Positions 15,903 to 25,197 of a DNA stretch of 64,000 nt are shown in pieces (the stretch's first letter is position 1; every line of letters begins with the position of its first letter). Both the position numbers and the translations under genes were made by a program. This DNA is from an uncultured Sphingopyxis sp. GTDB taxonomy: Bacteria > Pseudomonadota > Alphaproteobacteria > Sphingomonadales > Sphingomonadaceae. The notes beneath the pieces are model-generated. The model made no database searches. It saw only the letters and a list, made by a program, of their open reading frames with translations, and was not told the origin of the DNA. Location of the stretch: assembly GCF_900078365.1 (NCBI RefSeq), contig NZ_LT598653.1, forward strand, positions 2,604,001 through 2,668,000, read 5' to 3'.

Positions 15903-15986
15903 TGCATCCCCGCGAAGGCGGGGATCCATCTCCCGATGGTAGAAATCCGAAACGGCGGATGATGGACCCCCGCCTTCGCGGGGGCA
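15903..15986. repeat. Family D REPIN-like element (copy 1)
   Basis: TGCATCCCCGCGAAGGCGGG at the left is inverted at the right (CCCCCGCCTTCGCGGGGGCA) with inner GATCCATC / GATGGA arms. It fills the convergent gap between grpE and def. The core CCCGCGAAGGCGGG is shared with families B and C. Confidence 0.85.
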
Positions 15987-16005
15987 CACGGTCTTTTTCG
16001 CGACG

Positions 16006-16539
16006 CTACGCCGCTTTCCGCAGCTTCGCGAGCTTCTTCAGCACCATCTCGCGCTTCAGCCGCGACAGATGGTCGATGAACAAGATGCCTTCGAGATGGT
16101 CGTGCTCGTGCTGGATGCACGTCGCCATCAGCCCGGTCATGCGTTCCTGATGATGCTTGCCGTCCTCGTCCTGCCAGTCGACCGTGACCTCGGCGGGGCG
16201 CGTCACATCGGCATATTGTTCGGGGACCGACAGGCAGCCTTCCTGATAGACGCTATGCTCCTCGCTCTCGTCCGAAAAGACGGGGTTGATGAAGACGCGC
16301 GGGGTCCGGATCACCTTCTTGCCCTCGGGATCCTCGGGATCGGGTTCCTGCAGGTCGATGACGAGGATGCGCTTCGCCACCCCGACCTGGATCGCGGCCA
16401 GCCCGATGCCGGGGGCGTCGTACATCGTCTCGAACATGTCGGCGACCAGCGTCTTGAGCTCCGCGTCGAAGGTCTCGACGGGCTTGGAAATGACGCGCAG
16501 CCGCGGATCGGGGGTCTCTATGATGGGTAGCAGGGCCAT
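16006..16539 (-). CDS. def: Peptide deformylase
   Basis: Metalloenzyme removing the formyl group from nascent proteins. 177 residues with all three motifs: GIGLAAIQ (from residue 44), EGCLS with metal ligand C102, and HEHDH with ligands H144 and H148 and catalytic E145. The ATG at 16539 begins the conserved MALLPIIETPDPRLR; the longer upstream frame is not homologous. Its partner fmt lies 800 bases away on the other strand, separated by recR, rather than in the common def-fmt operon. Transcribed in the same direction as recR, 31 bases after it. Confidence 0.96.
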   Translation of the reverse strand: MALLPIIETPDPRLRVISKPVETFDAELKTLVADMFETMYDAPGIGLAAIQVGVAKRILVIDLQEPDPEDPEGKKVIRTPRVFINPVFSDESEEHSVYQEGCLSVPEQYADVTRPAEVTVDWQDEDGKHHQERMTGLMATCIQHEHDHLEGILFIDHLSRLKREMVLKKLAKLRKAA

Positions 16540-16570
16540 GGGGTGCAGGTATGAACTCGAACGCCCGTCG

Positions 16571-17167
16571 TCAACCCACCGGCCGCCGCGCCCGCAGCGC
16601 CTGCGCCAGCGTCCCCTCGTCGAGATAATCAAGCTCGCCGCCCACCGGAAGGCCATGCGCGAGTTGGGTAAGCCGCACCGGATAGCCCTCCAGCCGCTCG
16701 GCCAGATAATGCGCGGTCGTCTGCCCCTCCAGCGTCGCGTTCATCGCCAGCACCACCTCGTCGATGCCGCCCGCAGCGACGCGCGCGACCAGCGCGTCGA
16801 TGCTGAGGTCCTGCGGCCGCACGCCCTCCAGCGCCGACAGCCGCCCGCCGAGGACATGATATTTGCCGGGGAAGAGCCGCGACTTGTCGAGCGCCCAGAG
16901 GTCGGAGACTTCCTCGACGACGCACAAGGACCGCGCGTCGCGGCGCGGGTCGGCGCAGATCGCGCAGGGGTCCTGCGTGTCGACATTGCCGCAGATGGTG
17001 CAGGTGACGAGCCGTTCGGACACCGTCTGGAGCGCCGCGAGCAGCGGCGCGAACGCACTTTCGCGCTTCTTCATCAGATGCAGCACCGCGCGCCGCGCCG
17101 AACGCGGACCGAGGCCGGGCAGGCGGGCGAGTTGCTGGACGAGGGCTTCGATTTCGGTGGACGCCAT
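16571..17167 (-). CDS. recR: Recombination protein RecR
   Basis: Acts with RecF and RecO to load RecA on gapped DNA. 198 residues: an N-terminal helix-hairpin-helix (LARLPGLGPRSARRAVLHL, residues about 14-32), a C4 zinc finger with C56, C59, C68 and C71, and a Toprim domain (LCVVEEVSDLWAL, LAMNATLEGQTTAHYLAE). The start MASTEIEAL at 17167 fits the family; an ATG at 17200 would add unrelated residues. It is divergent from fmt across a family F repeat and upstream of def. No dnaX or ybaB neighbour is present. Confidence 0.96.
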   Translation of the reverse strand: MASTEIEALVQQLARLPGLGPRSARRAVLHLMKKRESAFAPLLAALQTVSERLVTCTICGNVDTQDPCAICADPRRDARSLCVVEEVSDLWALDKSRLFPGKYHVLGGRLSALEGVRPQDLSIDALVARVAAGGIDEVVLAMNATLEGQTTAHYLAERLEGYPVRLTQLAHGLPVGGELDYLDEGTLAQALRARRPVG

Positions 17168-17213
17168 GGGGTGGTGGTAGAGGGTGAGCGATCGGCGCAC
17201 AATATCCCACCCT

Positions 17214-17288
17214 CGTCACCCCGGACTTGATCCGGGGTCCCGCTTCTCACCGTCGCTGAGCGGGACCCCGGATCAAGTCCGGGGTACG
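17214..17288. repeat. Family F REPIN-like element (copy 1)
   Basis: CGTCACCCCGGACTTGATCC at the left is mirrored by GGATCAAGTCCGGGGT at the right. Unlike most elements here it lies between divergent genes (recR and fmt), so it is in or near both leaders. A second copy is at 36376-36450. Confidence 0.85.
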
Positions 17289-17343
17289 AAATGGGTGGCG
17301 CCGATCTTGCACAACCCCGCAACCTCCGCCAAAGGCGCAGCCC

Positions 17344-18264
17344 ATGCGCATCGCCTTCATGGGAACGCCGCCCTTTGCGGTACCGACGCTCGCCGCGCTC
17401 CGCGCGGCGGGGCACGACATCGCGGCGGTCTATAGCCAGCCCCCCCGCCCCGCGCAGCGCGGCAAGAAATTGCAGAAAAGCCCCGTCCAGCTCTGGGCCG
17501 AGGAGCATGACCTGCCCGTCCGCACGCCAAAGAGCCTGAAGAGCGAGGAGGCGCAGGCCGAATTCGCGGCGCTCGACCTCGATGCCGCGGTGGTCGCGGC
17601 CTACGGCCTGATCCTGCCGCAGGCGGTCCTGGGCGCCCCGCGCGAGGGCTGCCTCAACGTCCATGGCTCGATCCTGCCGCGCTGGCGTGGCGCGGCGCCG
17701 GTGCAGCGCGCGATCCTCGCGGGCGATGCCGAAACGGGGGTGACGATCATGCAGATGGACGCGGGGCTCGACACCGGCGCGATGCGGCTGATCGAAACGA
17801 CCCCGGTGGGACGCAAGAGCGCGGGCGTTCTGACCCACGAGCTCGCCGAGATGGGCGCGCTGATGATGCGGCGCGTGCTGAGCGAACTCCACGCCTTTCC
17901 GCCCGAGCCGCAACCCGATGAGGGCGTCACTTACGCGACGAAGATCGACAAGAGCGAGGCCCGGCTCGATTTTCTGACCAGCGCGGTGCAGGTCGAGCGA
18001 CAGGTGCGCGCGTTCAATCCGGTGCCCGGCGCCTTCTTCGAACTCGAAGGCGAACGCTACAAGATACTGGCGGCCGAAGTCGTCCATCCCGCCGATACCG
18101 TCGCGGGCGCCGCGCCCGGCGTCACGCTCGACGATGCGCTCACCATCGCCTGCAACCCCGGCGCGGTCCGCGCGACGCGCGTCCAGCGCGCGGGCAAGCC
18201 CGCGATGGACTCCGCCGAACTGCTGCGCGGACGCGCCATCCCGAAAGGTACGCGGCTCGCATGA
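17344..18264 (+). CDS. fmt: Methionyl-tRNA formyltransferase
   Basis: Formylates initiator Met-tRNA using 10-formyl-tetrahydrofolate. 306 residues, with an N-terminal Rossmann-like catalytic domain (MRIAFMGTPPFAVPTL; CLNVHGSILPRWRGAAPVQ containing the catalytic Asn and His; MDAGLDTGAM with the catalytic Asp) and a C-terminal OB-fold after about residue 205 (YATKIDKSEARLDF). It overlaps truA by 4 bases (ATGA). The def gene that acts after it is nearby but on the opposite strand. Confidence 0.97.
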   Translation: MRIAFMGTPPFAVPTLAALRAAGHDIAAVYSQPPRPAQRGKKLQKSPVQLWAEEHDLPVRTPKSLKSEEAQAEFAALDLDAAVVAAYGLILPQAVLGAPREGCLNVHGSILPRWRGAAPVQRAILAGDAETGVTIMQMDAGLDTGAMRLIETTPVGRKSAGVLTHELAEMGALMMRRVLSELHAFPPEPQPDEGVTYATKIDKSEARLDFLTSAVQVERQVRAFNPVPGAFFELEGERYKILAAEVVHPADTVAGAAPGVTLDDALTIACNPGAVRATRVQRAGKPAMDSAELLRGRAIPKGTRLA

Positions 18265-19001
18265 CCCGCTTCGCCCTCACCATCGAATATGACGGCCGCC
18301 CCTATATGGGCTGGCAACGGCAGGCGCACGGCCCGAGCGTCCAGCAGGCGATCGAGGAAGCGATCCATCGCTTCACCGCCGAGGAGGTGCAGGTGTTCAG
18401 CGCCGGGCGCACCGACGCCGGCGTCCATGCGATCGCGATGCGCGCGCATGTCGACATCGACAAGCCGCTGACGCCGTTCAAGCTGACCGAGGCGCTCAAC
18501 GCGCAGCTTCGCCCGGCGCCGATCGCGATCATCGGATGCGAGATCGTCCCCGGCGATTGGCACGCGCGCTTTGCGTGCATCGGCCGCGCCTATGAATATC
18601 GCATCGTCAACCGCCGCGCGCCGCTCACCTGGGACAAGGGGCTGTCGTGGCAGGTCGCGCGGCCGCTCGACACCGATGCGATGCACGCCGCGGCGCAGCA
18701 GCTGATCGGCCTCCACGATTTCACGACCTTCCGCTCGGCGCATTGCCAGTCGCAAAGCCCGGTGAAGACGCTCGACAAGCTCAGCGTCAGCCGCCACGGC
18801 GAGGAAGTGATCATCGAGGCCGCGGCGCGCAGCTTTCTCCATCATCAGGTGCGCTCGATGGTCGGCAGCCTGACATTGGTGGGCCACGGCAAATGGTCGG
18901 CGCGCGATTTGAAGGCCGCGCTCGACGCGGCCGACCGGAATGCGCTGGGGCTAAATGCTCCGCCCGACGGGCTGTATTTCGTGGGTGCGACCTACCCCTA
19001 G
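18261..19001 (+). CDS. truA: tRNA pseudouridine(38-40) synthase
   Basis: Converts U38-U40 in the tRNA anticodon arm to pseudouridine. 246 residues with the catalytic Asp52 in SAGRTDAGVHA, the N-terminal YDGRPYMGWQRQ motif and the C-terminal RSFLHHQVRSMVGSL motif. It is translationally coupled to fmt by an ATGA overlap. The downstream gap holds a family G repeat, then the terminator of the convergent carD gene. Confidence 0.97.
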   Translation: MTRFALTIEYDGRPYMGWQRQAHGPSVQQAIEEAIHRFTAEEVQVFSAGRTDAGVHAIAMRAHVDIDKPLTPFKLTEALNAQLRPAPIAIIGCEIVPGDWHARFACIGRAYEYRIVNRRAPLTWDKGLSWQVARPLDTDAMHAAAQQLIGLHDFTTFRSAHCQSQSPVKTLDKLSVSRHGEEVIIEAAARSFLHHQVRSMVGSLTLVGHGKWSARDLKAALDAADRNALGLNAPPDGLYFVGATYP

Positions 19002-19003
19002 TT

Positions 19004-19088
19004 CGTCATTGCAAGCGAAGCGAAGCAATCCAGAGCGGTTTACGCCGGCCCTGGATTGCCGCGTCGCCTTCGGCTCCTCGCAATGACG
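19004..19088. repeat. Family G inverted repeat (copy 2)
   Basis: CGTCATTGC...GAAGCAATCCAGAG at the left and CCTGGATTGCC...GCAATGACG at the right repeat the arms of the element at 9146-9229. It lies in the convergent gap between truA and carD. Confidence 0.8.
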
Positions 19089-19094
19089 ACATGG

Positions 19095-19124
19095 AAAAAG
19101 GGCGGCCCTTTCGGACCGCCCTTT
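19095..19124 (-). terminator. carD intrinsic terminator
   Basis: On the minus strand GGGCGGTCC-GAAA-GGGCCGCCC is followed by a run of T, directly after the carD stop codon. Confidence 0.8.
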
Positions 19125-19145
19125 CCTTCATCGCTGTGGACGCGA

Positions 19146-19673
19146 TTACACTTTTTCGGCGTAGTAGAGCGGCGCATGCTCGTTGAGGATCTGGAGAATC
19201 TTCGCCTGCGCGGTCTTTTCGTCGCTTTCTTCCATCGCGGCGAGTTCGCGCGCGAGACGGCTCGACGCCGCTTCGAAGATCTGGCGCTCCGAATAGCTCT
19301 GTTCGGGCTGGTCGTCGGCGCGGAACAGGTCGCGCGTCACTTCGGCGATCGACACGAGGTCGCCCGAATTGATCTTCGCTTCATATTCCTGCGCGCGGCG
19401 CGACCACATGGTGCGCTTCACCTTCGGCTTGGTGGTCAGGACCTGCAGCGCTTCCTTCAGCGTCTTGTCCGACGACAGCTTGCGCATGCCGACGCCTTCG
19501 GCCTTGTTCGTCGGAACGCGAAGGGTCATCTTTTCCTTTTCGAAACGAAGAACATAGAGTTCCAGCTGCATGCCGGCGATTTCGGATTTCTGCAGCTCGA
19601 TGACGCGCCCCACGCCATGCTTCGGATAAACGACATAGTCACCGACTTCGAAAACGGGAGTGCTTGCGGACAT
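19146..19673 (-). CDS. carD: CarD family transcriptional regulator
   Basis: RNA-polymerase-binding factor related to CarD/CdnL, which stabilises open promoter complexes, especially at rRNA promoters. 175 residues: an N-terminal Tudor-like RNAP-interaction domain (FEVGDYVVYPKHGVGRVIEL at residues 7-26) and a helical C-terminal domain with KPKVKRTMWSRRAQEYEAKI and EKTAQAKILQILNEHAPLYY. Single gene with its own terminator; AAAGGAAC precedes the ATG. Usually essential or growth-promoting in related bacteria, but no data here. Confidence 0.93.
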   Translation of the reverse strand: MSASTPVFEVGDYVVYPKHGVGRVIELQKSEIAGMQLELYVLRFEKEKMTLRVPTNKAEGVGMRKLSSDKTLKEALQVLTTKPKVKRTMWSRRAQEYEAKINSGDLVSIAEVTRDLFRADDQPEQSYSERQIFEAASSRLARELAAMEESDEKTAQAKILQILNEHAPLYYAEKV

Positions 19674-19988
19674 TCAAGTTCCTTTCAGTGGCCTTGTCCG
19701 GGACGGGGAAGCGCGTGAACAACTCTGTATCCGGCCCTCTGCATTGAGGGGGATCGGGCTGTCAGGGCGGCGCTAGCCAGTCAGAGTGACAAGGGATGGG
19801 CTCCATCGGAAACGCCAAGCGTGCCCCAGCCCGGCGGCGGGAAGAGGCACAATGTCGGCGTGTTGATATTAATTATAACAGATTCGCAACAAAATTGCCA
19901 CCCCCGCACGGAAATGCTTGGGATCGGCACCTTGACGGCTCCTCATGCCCGTTTCAGGTTGCAACGAAATCATAGATAGGGAGCCGGT
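19674..19988. other. Intergenic region between carD and an SDR gene
   Basis: This 315-bp divergent gap holds no convincing gene. On the minus strand a TATAAT box lies at 19872-19877, about 200 bases before carD, with only a weak -35 (TGGCAA, spacer 17). A GC-rich inverted stretch (CCGGCCCTCTGC / GAGGGGGATCGGG) is near 19730-19760. The plus-strand SDR gene has AGGGAGCC before its ATG. No tRNA or riboswitch pattern seen. Confidence 0.5.
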
Positions 19989-20807
19989 ATGAAAGATCAA
20001 ACCTGGTGGGTCACGGGCGCCTCCTCGGGCATCGGCGCGGCACTGGCGCGGGCGCTGGCGGCGCGCGGCGTAAAGCTGGTCCTGTCGGGCCGGAATGTCG
20101 AGGCGCTGGAAGCCGTCGCGGCCGATTGCGGCACCGAAACGCTGGTCCTGCCGTTCGAGGCCACCGACTATGCCGCCCTTCCCGCCATCGCCGAGCAGGC
20201 CTGGGCGTGGCAGGGCCGCATCGACGGCCTCGTCAACAATGCCGGCATCTCGCAGCGCAGCCTGGCGATCGAGACCGGCTTTCCGGTTTATGAGCGGATC
20301 ATCGCGGTCGACCTGCTCGCCCCGATCGCGCTGACCCAGCAATTGCTCCCGCGCATGGTCGGCGCGGGCGGCGGACAGATTATCGCCATATCGAGCGTCG
20401 CGGGAATCGCGGGCGTGCCGCTGCGCAGCGCCTATTCGGCGGCGAAGCATGGCATCATCGGCTACCACGACGCGGTGCGCGCCGAGAATGAGCATCTCGG
20501 GCTCAAGGTCCTCGTCGTCGCGCCGGGCTCGGTGCGCACCAACGTCAGCCGCAATGCGCTCAATGCCGACGGCAGCGTGCGGGGGACAAGCGACGCGGCG
20601 ATCGACAATGGGCTGTCGCCCGATGACGCCGCCGCGCAGATGCTCGCCGCGGTCGATGCGGGCGTGCGCGAACTGGTGGTGGCCGAAGGCGCCGAAGCGG
20701 CGATCGCGCAGCTACGCCGCAGCGACCCCGACGCGCTGTTCGACCGGATGAGCGCGATGGTCCAGGCGGGCTATGCGGCGCAGATGGGGGCCGGCCGCGG
20801 GAAATAG
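19989..20807 (+). CDS. Short-chain dehydrogenase/reductase, classical type
   Basis: 272-residue NAD(P)-dependent oxidoreductase of unknown substrate. It has the cofactor-binding TGASSGIG (residues 9-16), NNAG (83-86), a catalytic Ser at about 135-136 (AISSVAG) and the Y149-x3-K153 pair (YSAAK). The C-terminal extension after residue 190 (SDAAIDNGLSPDDAAAQML) resembles SDRs often annotated as DHRS7-like or acetoin-type reductases. No pathway neighbours; the next gene is a convergent peptidase gene. Confidence 0.88.
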   Translation: MKDQTWWVTGASSGIGAALARALAARGVKLVLSGRNVEALEAVAADCGTETLVLPFEATDYAALPAIAEQAWAWQGRIDGLVNNAGISQRSLAIETGFPVYERIIAVDLLAPIALTQQLLPRMVGAGGGQIIAISSVAGIAGVPLRSAYSAAKHGIIGYHDAVRAENEHLGLKVLVVAPGSVRTNVSRNALNADGSVRGTSDAAIDNGLSPDDAAAQMLAAVDAGVRELVVAEGAEAAIAQLRRSDPDALFDRMSAMVQAGYAAQMGAGRGK

Positions 20808-20831
20808 CGCCCCGCGGCCGGCGGGCCAAGT

Positions 20832-22901
20832 TCAGTGCGCGAACTTGAAATTGGCGATCAACGGGTCGGCGGCCGGCTTTTTCGCATAATCGGCATCCGA
20901 CGGGACATAGGCGGGGTTGAAGCGCGCGAGCCAGTTGGCCGCGCCGCCCAACCATTCGATCCGTTCTTCCTTGGTGAAATAGATGCCATAGTGGCCGTTC
21001 TTCGGCTGTTCGATATATTCGAAATCCGTGCCCTGCTGCTTGCCGCTCCCCTTCAGGCGCGACACCAGCGTGCGCGCCTGCGCGATCGGCACGCGCGGAT
21101 CGCGCACGCCGTGGACGATCAGGATCGGCGCCCATTTGCCGTCGGTGTTGCGCGCCGGCGACACGTCGGACAGCGACGACGCGCCCTCGGCAAGATAGTT
21201 GGCGCCGAACGAACCCAGCAGCCCTTGGTCGAAATCGCGCATCATCGGCAGATCATAGACTCCCGCCCCCGCGATCGTGCAGCGCCAGCGAGTTGGGTCG
21301 CGTTGCGCCGCGCGCGCCGAAGCATAGCCGCCATAGGACCAGCCCATCATGCAGGCGCGCTTTGGATCGACGATCCCCTGCCCGGCGAGGTGATCGACGA
21401 CATCGTTGAGATCGTCCTGCATACGGGTGCCGAACCCATCCTTGCGTCCGGCCTTTTGAAACTCGATCCCATAACCGCCCGACCCGCGATAATTGGGCTG
21501 AACGACGACATAGCCCTGTTCGGCGATCGCCTGCGCCCACTGATCATAGGAGGCATAGTCGCGAACGCCATAGGGGCCGCCGTGGGTCAGGACCACGACG
21601 GGCAGATTCTTCTGCCCCGCGCGCAGGCGAGGGGTCGTCAGGATCGCTTCAATCTCCAGCCCGTCGCTGGCCTTGTAGCGAATTGCCTTCACGGGATTCA
21701 GCTTGCCGTCGCCCAATGCGTCGCTCGCGTGCCCGATCAGCGAAAATTTCCCGCTTTCGACGTCGTACAGATAATAGCTTCCGACCTGTTCGGGGCTGGC
21801 CATCGACACGATCAGCCGCTTGTCGCCGTCGTCGCTGCTGACGATGACGGCATTGCCCTCGCCGAAATCCTCGGCCAGGAATTTCTGGACGGTGGCAAGG
21901 CGCTCGTCAGTGAATTTGCGCCGAATGCGATCGGTGGCATAAGCATAGCCGACGATCCCGTCGCGATCCTCGTTGGGGATGGCGGTGCCGACGTCATAGC
22001 CGGGAATCGAGAACAGCTTCTCCCCGATCTCCATCGTCGCCAGATTGGCTTTGTAGATCGCCCGATAGCCCTCGTGGTTGCTCGATACGATCGCCATGTC
22101 GGGCTCGTTCAAAAAGACGAGCGGCTGGATGCCGGCACCGGTGAAATTCTTGTCGACAACCTTCTGCACCGTCCGGAAATTTTCGCCCGCGTTGCTGCGA
22201 TAGAGATAGCGTTGTTCGCCGCTGTCGCGATCGGAGCCGAACCCCATCCTTACCACGCCCTTGCCGTCGGCGGCCCAGCCGTCCACGATCGGATTGGTTC
22301 GCTGCACATTTTCAAGCACCTTGCCCGTCGCGACATCGACCCAATCGACCTGATAGCTGAACCTCCGCTCGGTATTGCCGTCGTCGATCTGACGACCGAG
22401 CAGAATACGCTTCTTTTCCTTGTCGATATGCAGGATGTTCGAGGCATCGGCGGTGGCCTGATCCCAGGCGAGCGGATGGGTCTTGCCGGTGTCGGTGTCA
22501 TAGGCGGCGAGACGCTGAATATCGACGCGCTGGCCGAAGGCGGCGACGAATTCGCGTGAGGCCAGTTCGACGATCAGGTAACGATCGTCGACCCAGCGAT
22601 AGCTGGTCACGTCGCGCTGCCCAGCTTCCTTGAAGGTCGAGGCGCGCGCGAATATCTGAGGTTTCGAGCCGGGTTTCGAGAGGTCGAGGACGGCGTAGCC
22701 GAACTCGTTGCCGGCACCGAGCGTCATCGCGATCTTCGTGCCGCCGGGCGACATCTGCAAGTCGCTCATCAGCGGCAGAGACGCGAGTGTGTCGAGACCG
22801 ACCTTTTCCGCTACCGGCTTGCCTGGCGTCACCTGCGCGGCGACTCCCCCCGGTAGCGCCGCCGAGACGAGCAGCGCAGCGACAAATATCTTCTTGAACA
22901 T
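20832..22901 (-). CDS. Secreted S9 family acylaminoacyl-peptidase-like enzyme
   Basis: 689-residue prolyl-oligopeptidase-superfamily serine peptidase, exported by a signal peptide (MFKKIFVAALLVSAALPGGVAAQ). Residues about 40-410 form the beta-propeller; the C-terminal alpha/beta-hydrolase domain has VVVLTHGGPYG, the nucleophile S522 in GWSYGGYAS, the Asp in HGVRDPRVPI and the His in NGHYGIY. The ATG at 22901 begins the signal peptide; a start 33 bases upstream is less likely. Probably periplasmic oligopeptide degradation. Faces the SDR gene convergently. Confidence 0.9.
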   Translation of the reverse strand: MFKKIFVAALLVSAALPGGVAAQVTPGKPVAEKVGLDTLASLPLMSDLQMSPGGTKIAMTLGAGNEFGYAVLDLSKPGSKPQIFARASTFKEAGQRDVTSYRWVDDRYLIVELASREFVAAFGQRVDIQRLAAYDTDTGKTHPLAWDQATADASNILHIDKEKKRILLGRQIDDGNTERRFSYQVDWVDVATGKVLENVQRTNPIVDGWAADGKGVVRMGFGSDRDSGEQRYLYRSNAGENFRTVQKVVDKNFTGAGIQPLVFLNEPDMAIVSSNHEGYRAIYKANLATMEIGEKLFSIPGYDVGTAIPNEDRDGIVGYAYATDRIRRKFTDERLATVQKFLAEDFGEGNAVIVSSDDGDKRLIVSMASPEQVGSYYLYDVESGKFSLIGHASDALGDGKLNPVKAIRYKASDGLEIEAILTTPRLRAGQKNLPVVVLTHGGPYGVRDYASYDQWAQAIAEQGYVVVQPNYRGSGGYGIEFQKAGRKDGFGTRMQDDLNDVVDHLAGQGIVDPKRACMMGWSYGGYASARAAQRDPTRWRCTIAGAGVYDLPMMRDFDQGLLGSFGANYLAEGASSLSDVSPARNTDGKWAPILIVHGVRDPRVPIAQARTLVSRLKGSGKQQGTDFEYIEQPKNGHYGIYFTKEERIEWLGGAANWLARFNPAYVPSDADYAKKPAADPLIANFKFAH

Positions 22902-23023
22902 AATTCCCCCGTTTGCTCGACAGGCGCAACCCACTGGCTTTCAAACCGATTGCGACGCCTATCCTCCGCCCGAGCCTATGAAAGCGGCTCGCGGTTGGCA
23001 ATCATGATGATGGAATCGAAACC

Positions 23024-23055
23024 AAAAAGCCCCGCCGGATCGCTCCGGCGGGGCT
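23024..23055 (-). terminator. hppA intrinsic terminator
   Basis: On the minus strand AGCCCCGCCGGAGCG-ATC-CGGCGGGGCT-type hairpin is followed by TTTTT, just after the hppA stop. Confidence 0.85.
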
Positions 23056-23082
23056 CTTCATTGCCCGCGAGGGCGGTCCGGC

Positions 23083-25197
23083 TTACGCCGCGCCGTGCGC
23101 CAGCGCCGCGAGGAGCAGGATCGCCACGATGTTGGTGATCTTGATCATCGGGTTCACCGCAGGACCCGCGGTGTCCTTGTAGGGATCGCCGACGGTGTCG
23201 CCCGTGACGGCCGCCTTATGGGCCTCGCTGCCCTTGCCGCCGTGGTTGCCGTCCTCGATATATTTCTTCGCATTGTCCCAGGCGCCGCCACCCGAGGTCA
23301 TCGAGATGGCGACGAACAGCCCGCCGACGATCACGCCGAGCAGCAGCGCGCCGAGCGCCTCCAATGCCGCGGCCGGGCCCGCGACCGCGCGGATCACGAA
23401 ATAGACGACGATCGGGGCGAGCACAGGAAGCAGCGACGGGATCACCATTTCCTTGATCGCCGCCTTGGTGACGAGGTCGACGGTCCGGGCGTAATCGGGG
23501 CGGCTGGTGCCGTCCATGATGCCCTTGTTGTTCGCGAACTGGTCGCGGACGTCCTTCACCACGTCGCCCGCCGCCTTGCCGACCGCGGTCATGCCGAGCG
23601 CACCGAAGAGGTACGGCAGCAGCGCGCCGAGCAGCAGCCCGACAATGACATAGGGCGACGAGAGCGAGAAGGTCAGCGGCGCATCGATGCCGAGCGCGGC
23701 CGAATATTCGGTGATGTCGGCGGTGTAGGTGCCGAACAGCACCAGTGCCGCCAGACCCGCCGAGCCGATCGCATAGCCCTTGGTCACCGCCTTGGTCGTG
23801 TTGCCCACGGCGTCGAGCAGGTCGGTCTTCTCGCGCACGCTGTCATCGAGGCCCGCCATTTCGGCGATGCCGCCGGCGTTGTCGGTGACGGGACCATAGG
23901 CGTCGAGCGCGACGACCATGCCCGCGAGCGCGAGCATCGCGGTGGCGCCGAAGGCGATGCCGATGATGCCCGCGGTCTGATAGGCGACGACGATGCCGAC
24001 GCAGATGACGAGCGTCGGCAGCGCGGTCGATTCGAGGCTGATCGCGAGGCCCTGGATCACATTGGTGCCATGGCCCGTTTCCGACGCCTTGGCGATGCTG
24101 CGCACCGGGCGATAATTGGTGCCGGTGTAATATTCGGTGATCCAGATGATTAGCCCCGTGATCGCCAGGCCGAGCAGCGAACAATAGAAAAGGTCGCTGC
24201 CGTTGAAGTCGGTGCCCGCAATCGTCGCGTTCATGTCGCCGAGCGCATATTGGGTCGAGAACCAGATCGCCGGGATCGACAGGATCGCGGTGACGAGGAA
24301 GCCCTTGTACATCGCGCCCATGACATTGTTCGACGAACCGAGGCGGACAAAATAGGTGCCGATGATCGAGGTGATGATGCACACGCCGCCGATCAGCAGC
24401 GGCAAGCTCATCAGCGGAACGAGCGCATCGCCCGCGCCCCTCAGCAGCAGAGCGATCAGCACCATCGTCGCGCCGACGGTGACGACATAGGTTTCGAAGA
24501 GGTCGGCCGCCATGCCGGCGCAGTCGCCGACATTGTCGCCGACATTGTCCGCGATCACCGCCGGGTTGCGCGGATCGTCCTCGGGAATGCCTGCCTCGAC
24601 CTTGCCGACGAGGTCGGCGCCGACGTCGGCGGCCTTGGTGAAGATGCCGCCGCCGAGGCGCGCGAAGATCGAGATCAGCGAGGCGCCGAACGCCAGTGCG
24701 ACAAGCGCATCGACGACGGTACGATCCTCGCCGCCGACGGTAAAGCCGCCGGGACCGACCAGATACCAGAAGAAGACCGCGATCGCGAGCAGCGCGAGGC
24801 CCGCCACCAACATGCCGGTGATCGCGCCGGCGCGGAACGCCATGGTCAGGCCCGCCTGCAGCCCGGTCTGCGCCGCCGCCGCGGTGCGGACGTTGGCCTT
24901 GACCGAGATGTTCATGCCGACGAAGCCGGCGACGCCCGAGAGCACCGCGCCGATGACGAAGCCCGTCGCCGAGATCGGGCCGAGGAACACCCCGACGAGA
25001 ATGGCGACGACGACGCCGACGATGGCGATGGTGCGATATTGGCGGCCCAGATAGGCCTTGGCGCCTTCCTGGATGGCGCCGGCGATTTCCTGCATCTTCT
25101 CATTACCGGCGGAGGCGCTGAGCACCTGCCGCGAGGTAATGAATCCATAGAGCACAGCCAAAAGGCCGCACGCTATCGCGATCAAAACCGGATTCAT
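23083..25197 (-). CDS. hppA: K+-insensitive H+-translocating pyrophosphatase
   Basis: Integral-membrane pump coupling PPi hydrolysis to proton export, 704 residues with about 16 hydrophobic segments. The substrate site is clear: DVGADLVGKVEAGIPEDDPR followed by NPAVIADNVGDNVGDCAGMAADLFE, and a C-terminal DTVGDPYKDTAGPA. The loop GNTTKAVTKGYAIGSA carries Lys at about residue 468, the position that distinguishes K+-independent from K+-dependent enzymes (Ala). The ATG at 25197 (MNPVLIAIACGLLAVLYG) opens the first membrane helix. A strong terminator follows. Last of the run hisG-hisD-nusB-thiL-hppA on this strand. Confidence 0.96.
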   Translation of the reverse strand: MNPVLIAIACGLLAVLYGFITSRQVLSASAGNEKMQEIAGAIQEGAKAYLGRQYRTIAIVGVVVAILVGVFLGPISATGFVIGAVLSGVAGFVGMNISVKANVRTAAAAQTGLQAGLTMAFRAGAITGMLVAGLALLAIAVFFWYLVGPGGFTVGGEDRTVVDALVALAFGASLISIFARLGGGIFTKAADVGADLVGKVEAGIPEDDPRNPAVIADNVGDNVGDCAGMAADLFETYVVTVGATMVLIALLLRGAGDALVPLMSLPLLIGGVCIITSIIGTYFVRLGSSNNVMGAMYKGFLVTAILSIPAIWFSTQYALGDMNATIAGTDFNGSDLFYCSLLGLAITGLIIWITEYYTGTNYRPVRSIAKASETGHGTNVIQGLAISLESTALPTLVICVGIVVAYQTAGIIGIAFGATAMLALAGMVVALDAYGPVTDNAGGIAEMAGLDDSVREKTDLLDAVGNTTKAVTKGYAIGSAGLAALVLFGTYTADITEYSAALGIDAPLTFSLSSPYVIVGLLLGALLPYLFGALGMTAVGKAAGDVVKDVRDQFANNKGIMDGTSRPDYARTVDLVTKAAIKEMVIPSLLPVLAPIVVYFVIRAVAGPAAALEALGALLLGVIVGGLFVAISMTSGGGAWDNAKKYIEDGNHGGKGSEAHKAAVTGDTVGDPYKDTAGPAVNPMIKITNIVAILLLAALAHGAA

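Noticed and set aside
22902..23023. Extra gene or RNA between the S9 peptidase and hppA genes
   Set aside because: The only structure is the hppA terminator at 23024-23055; small frames here show no ribosome-binding site or family likeness.
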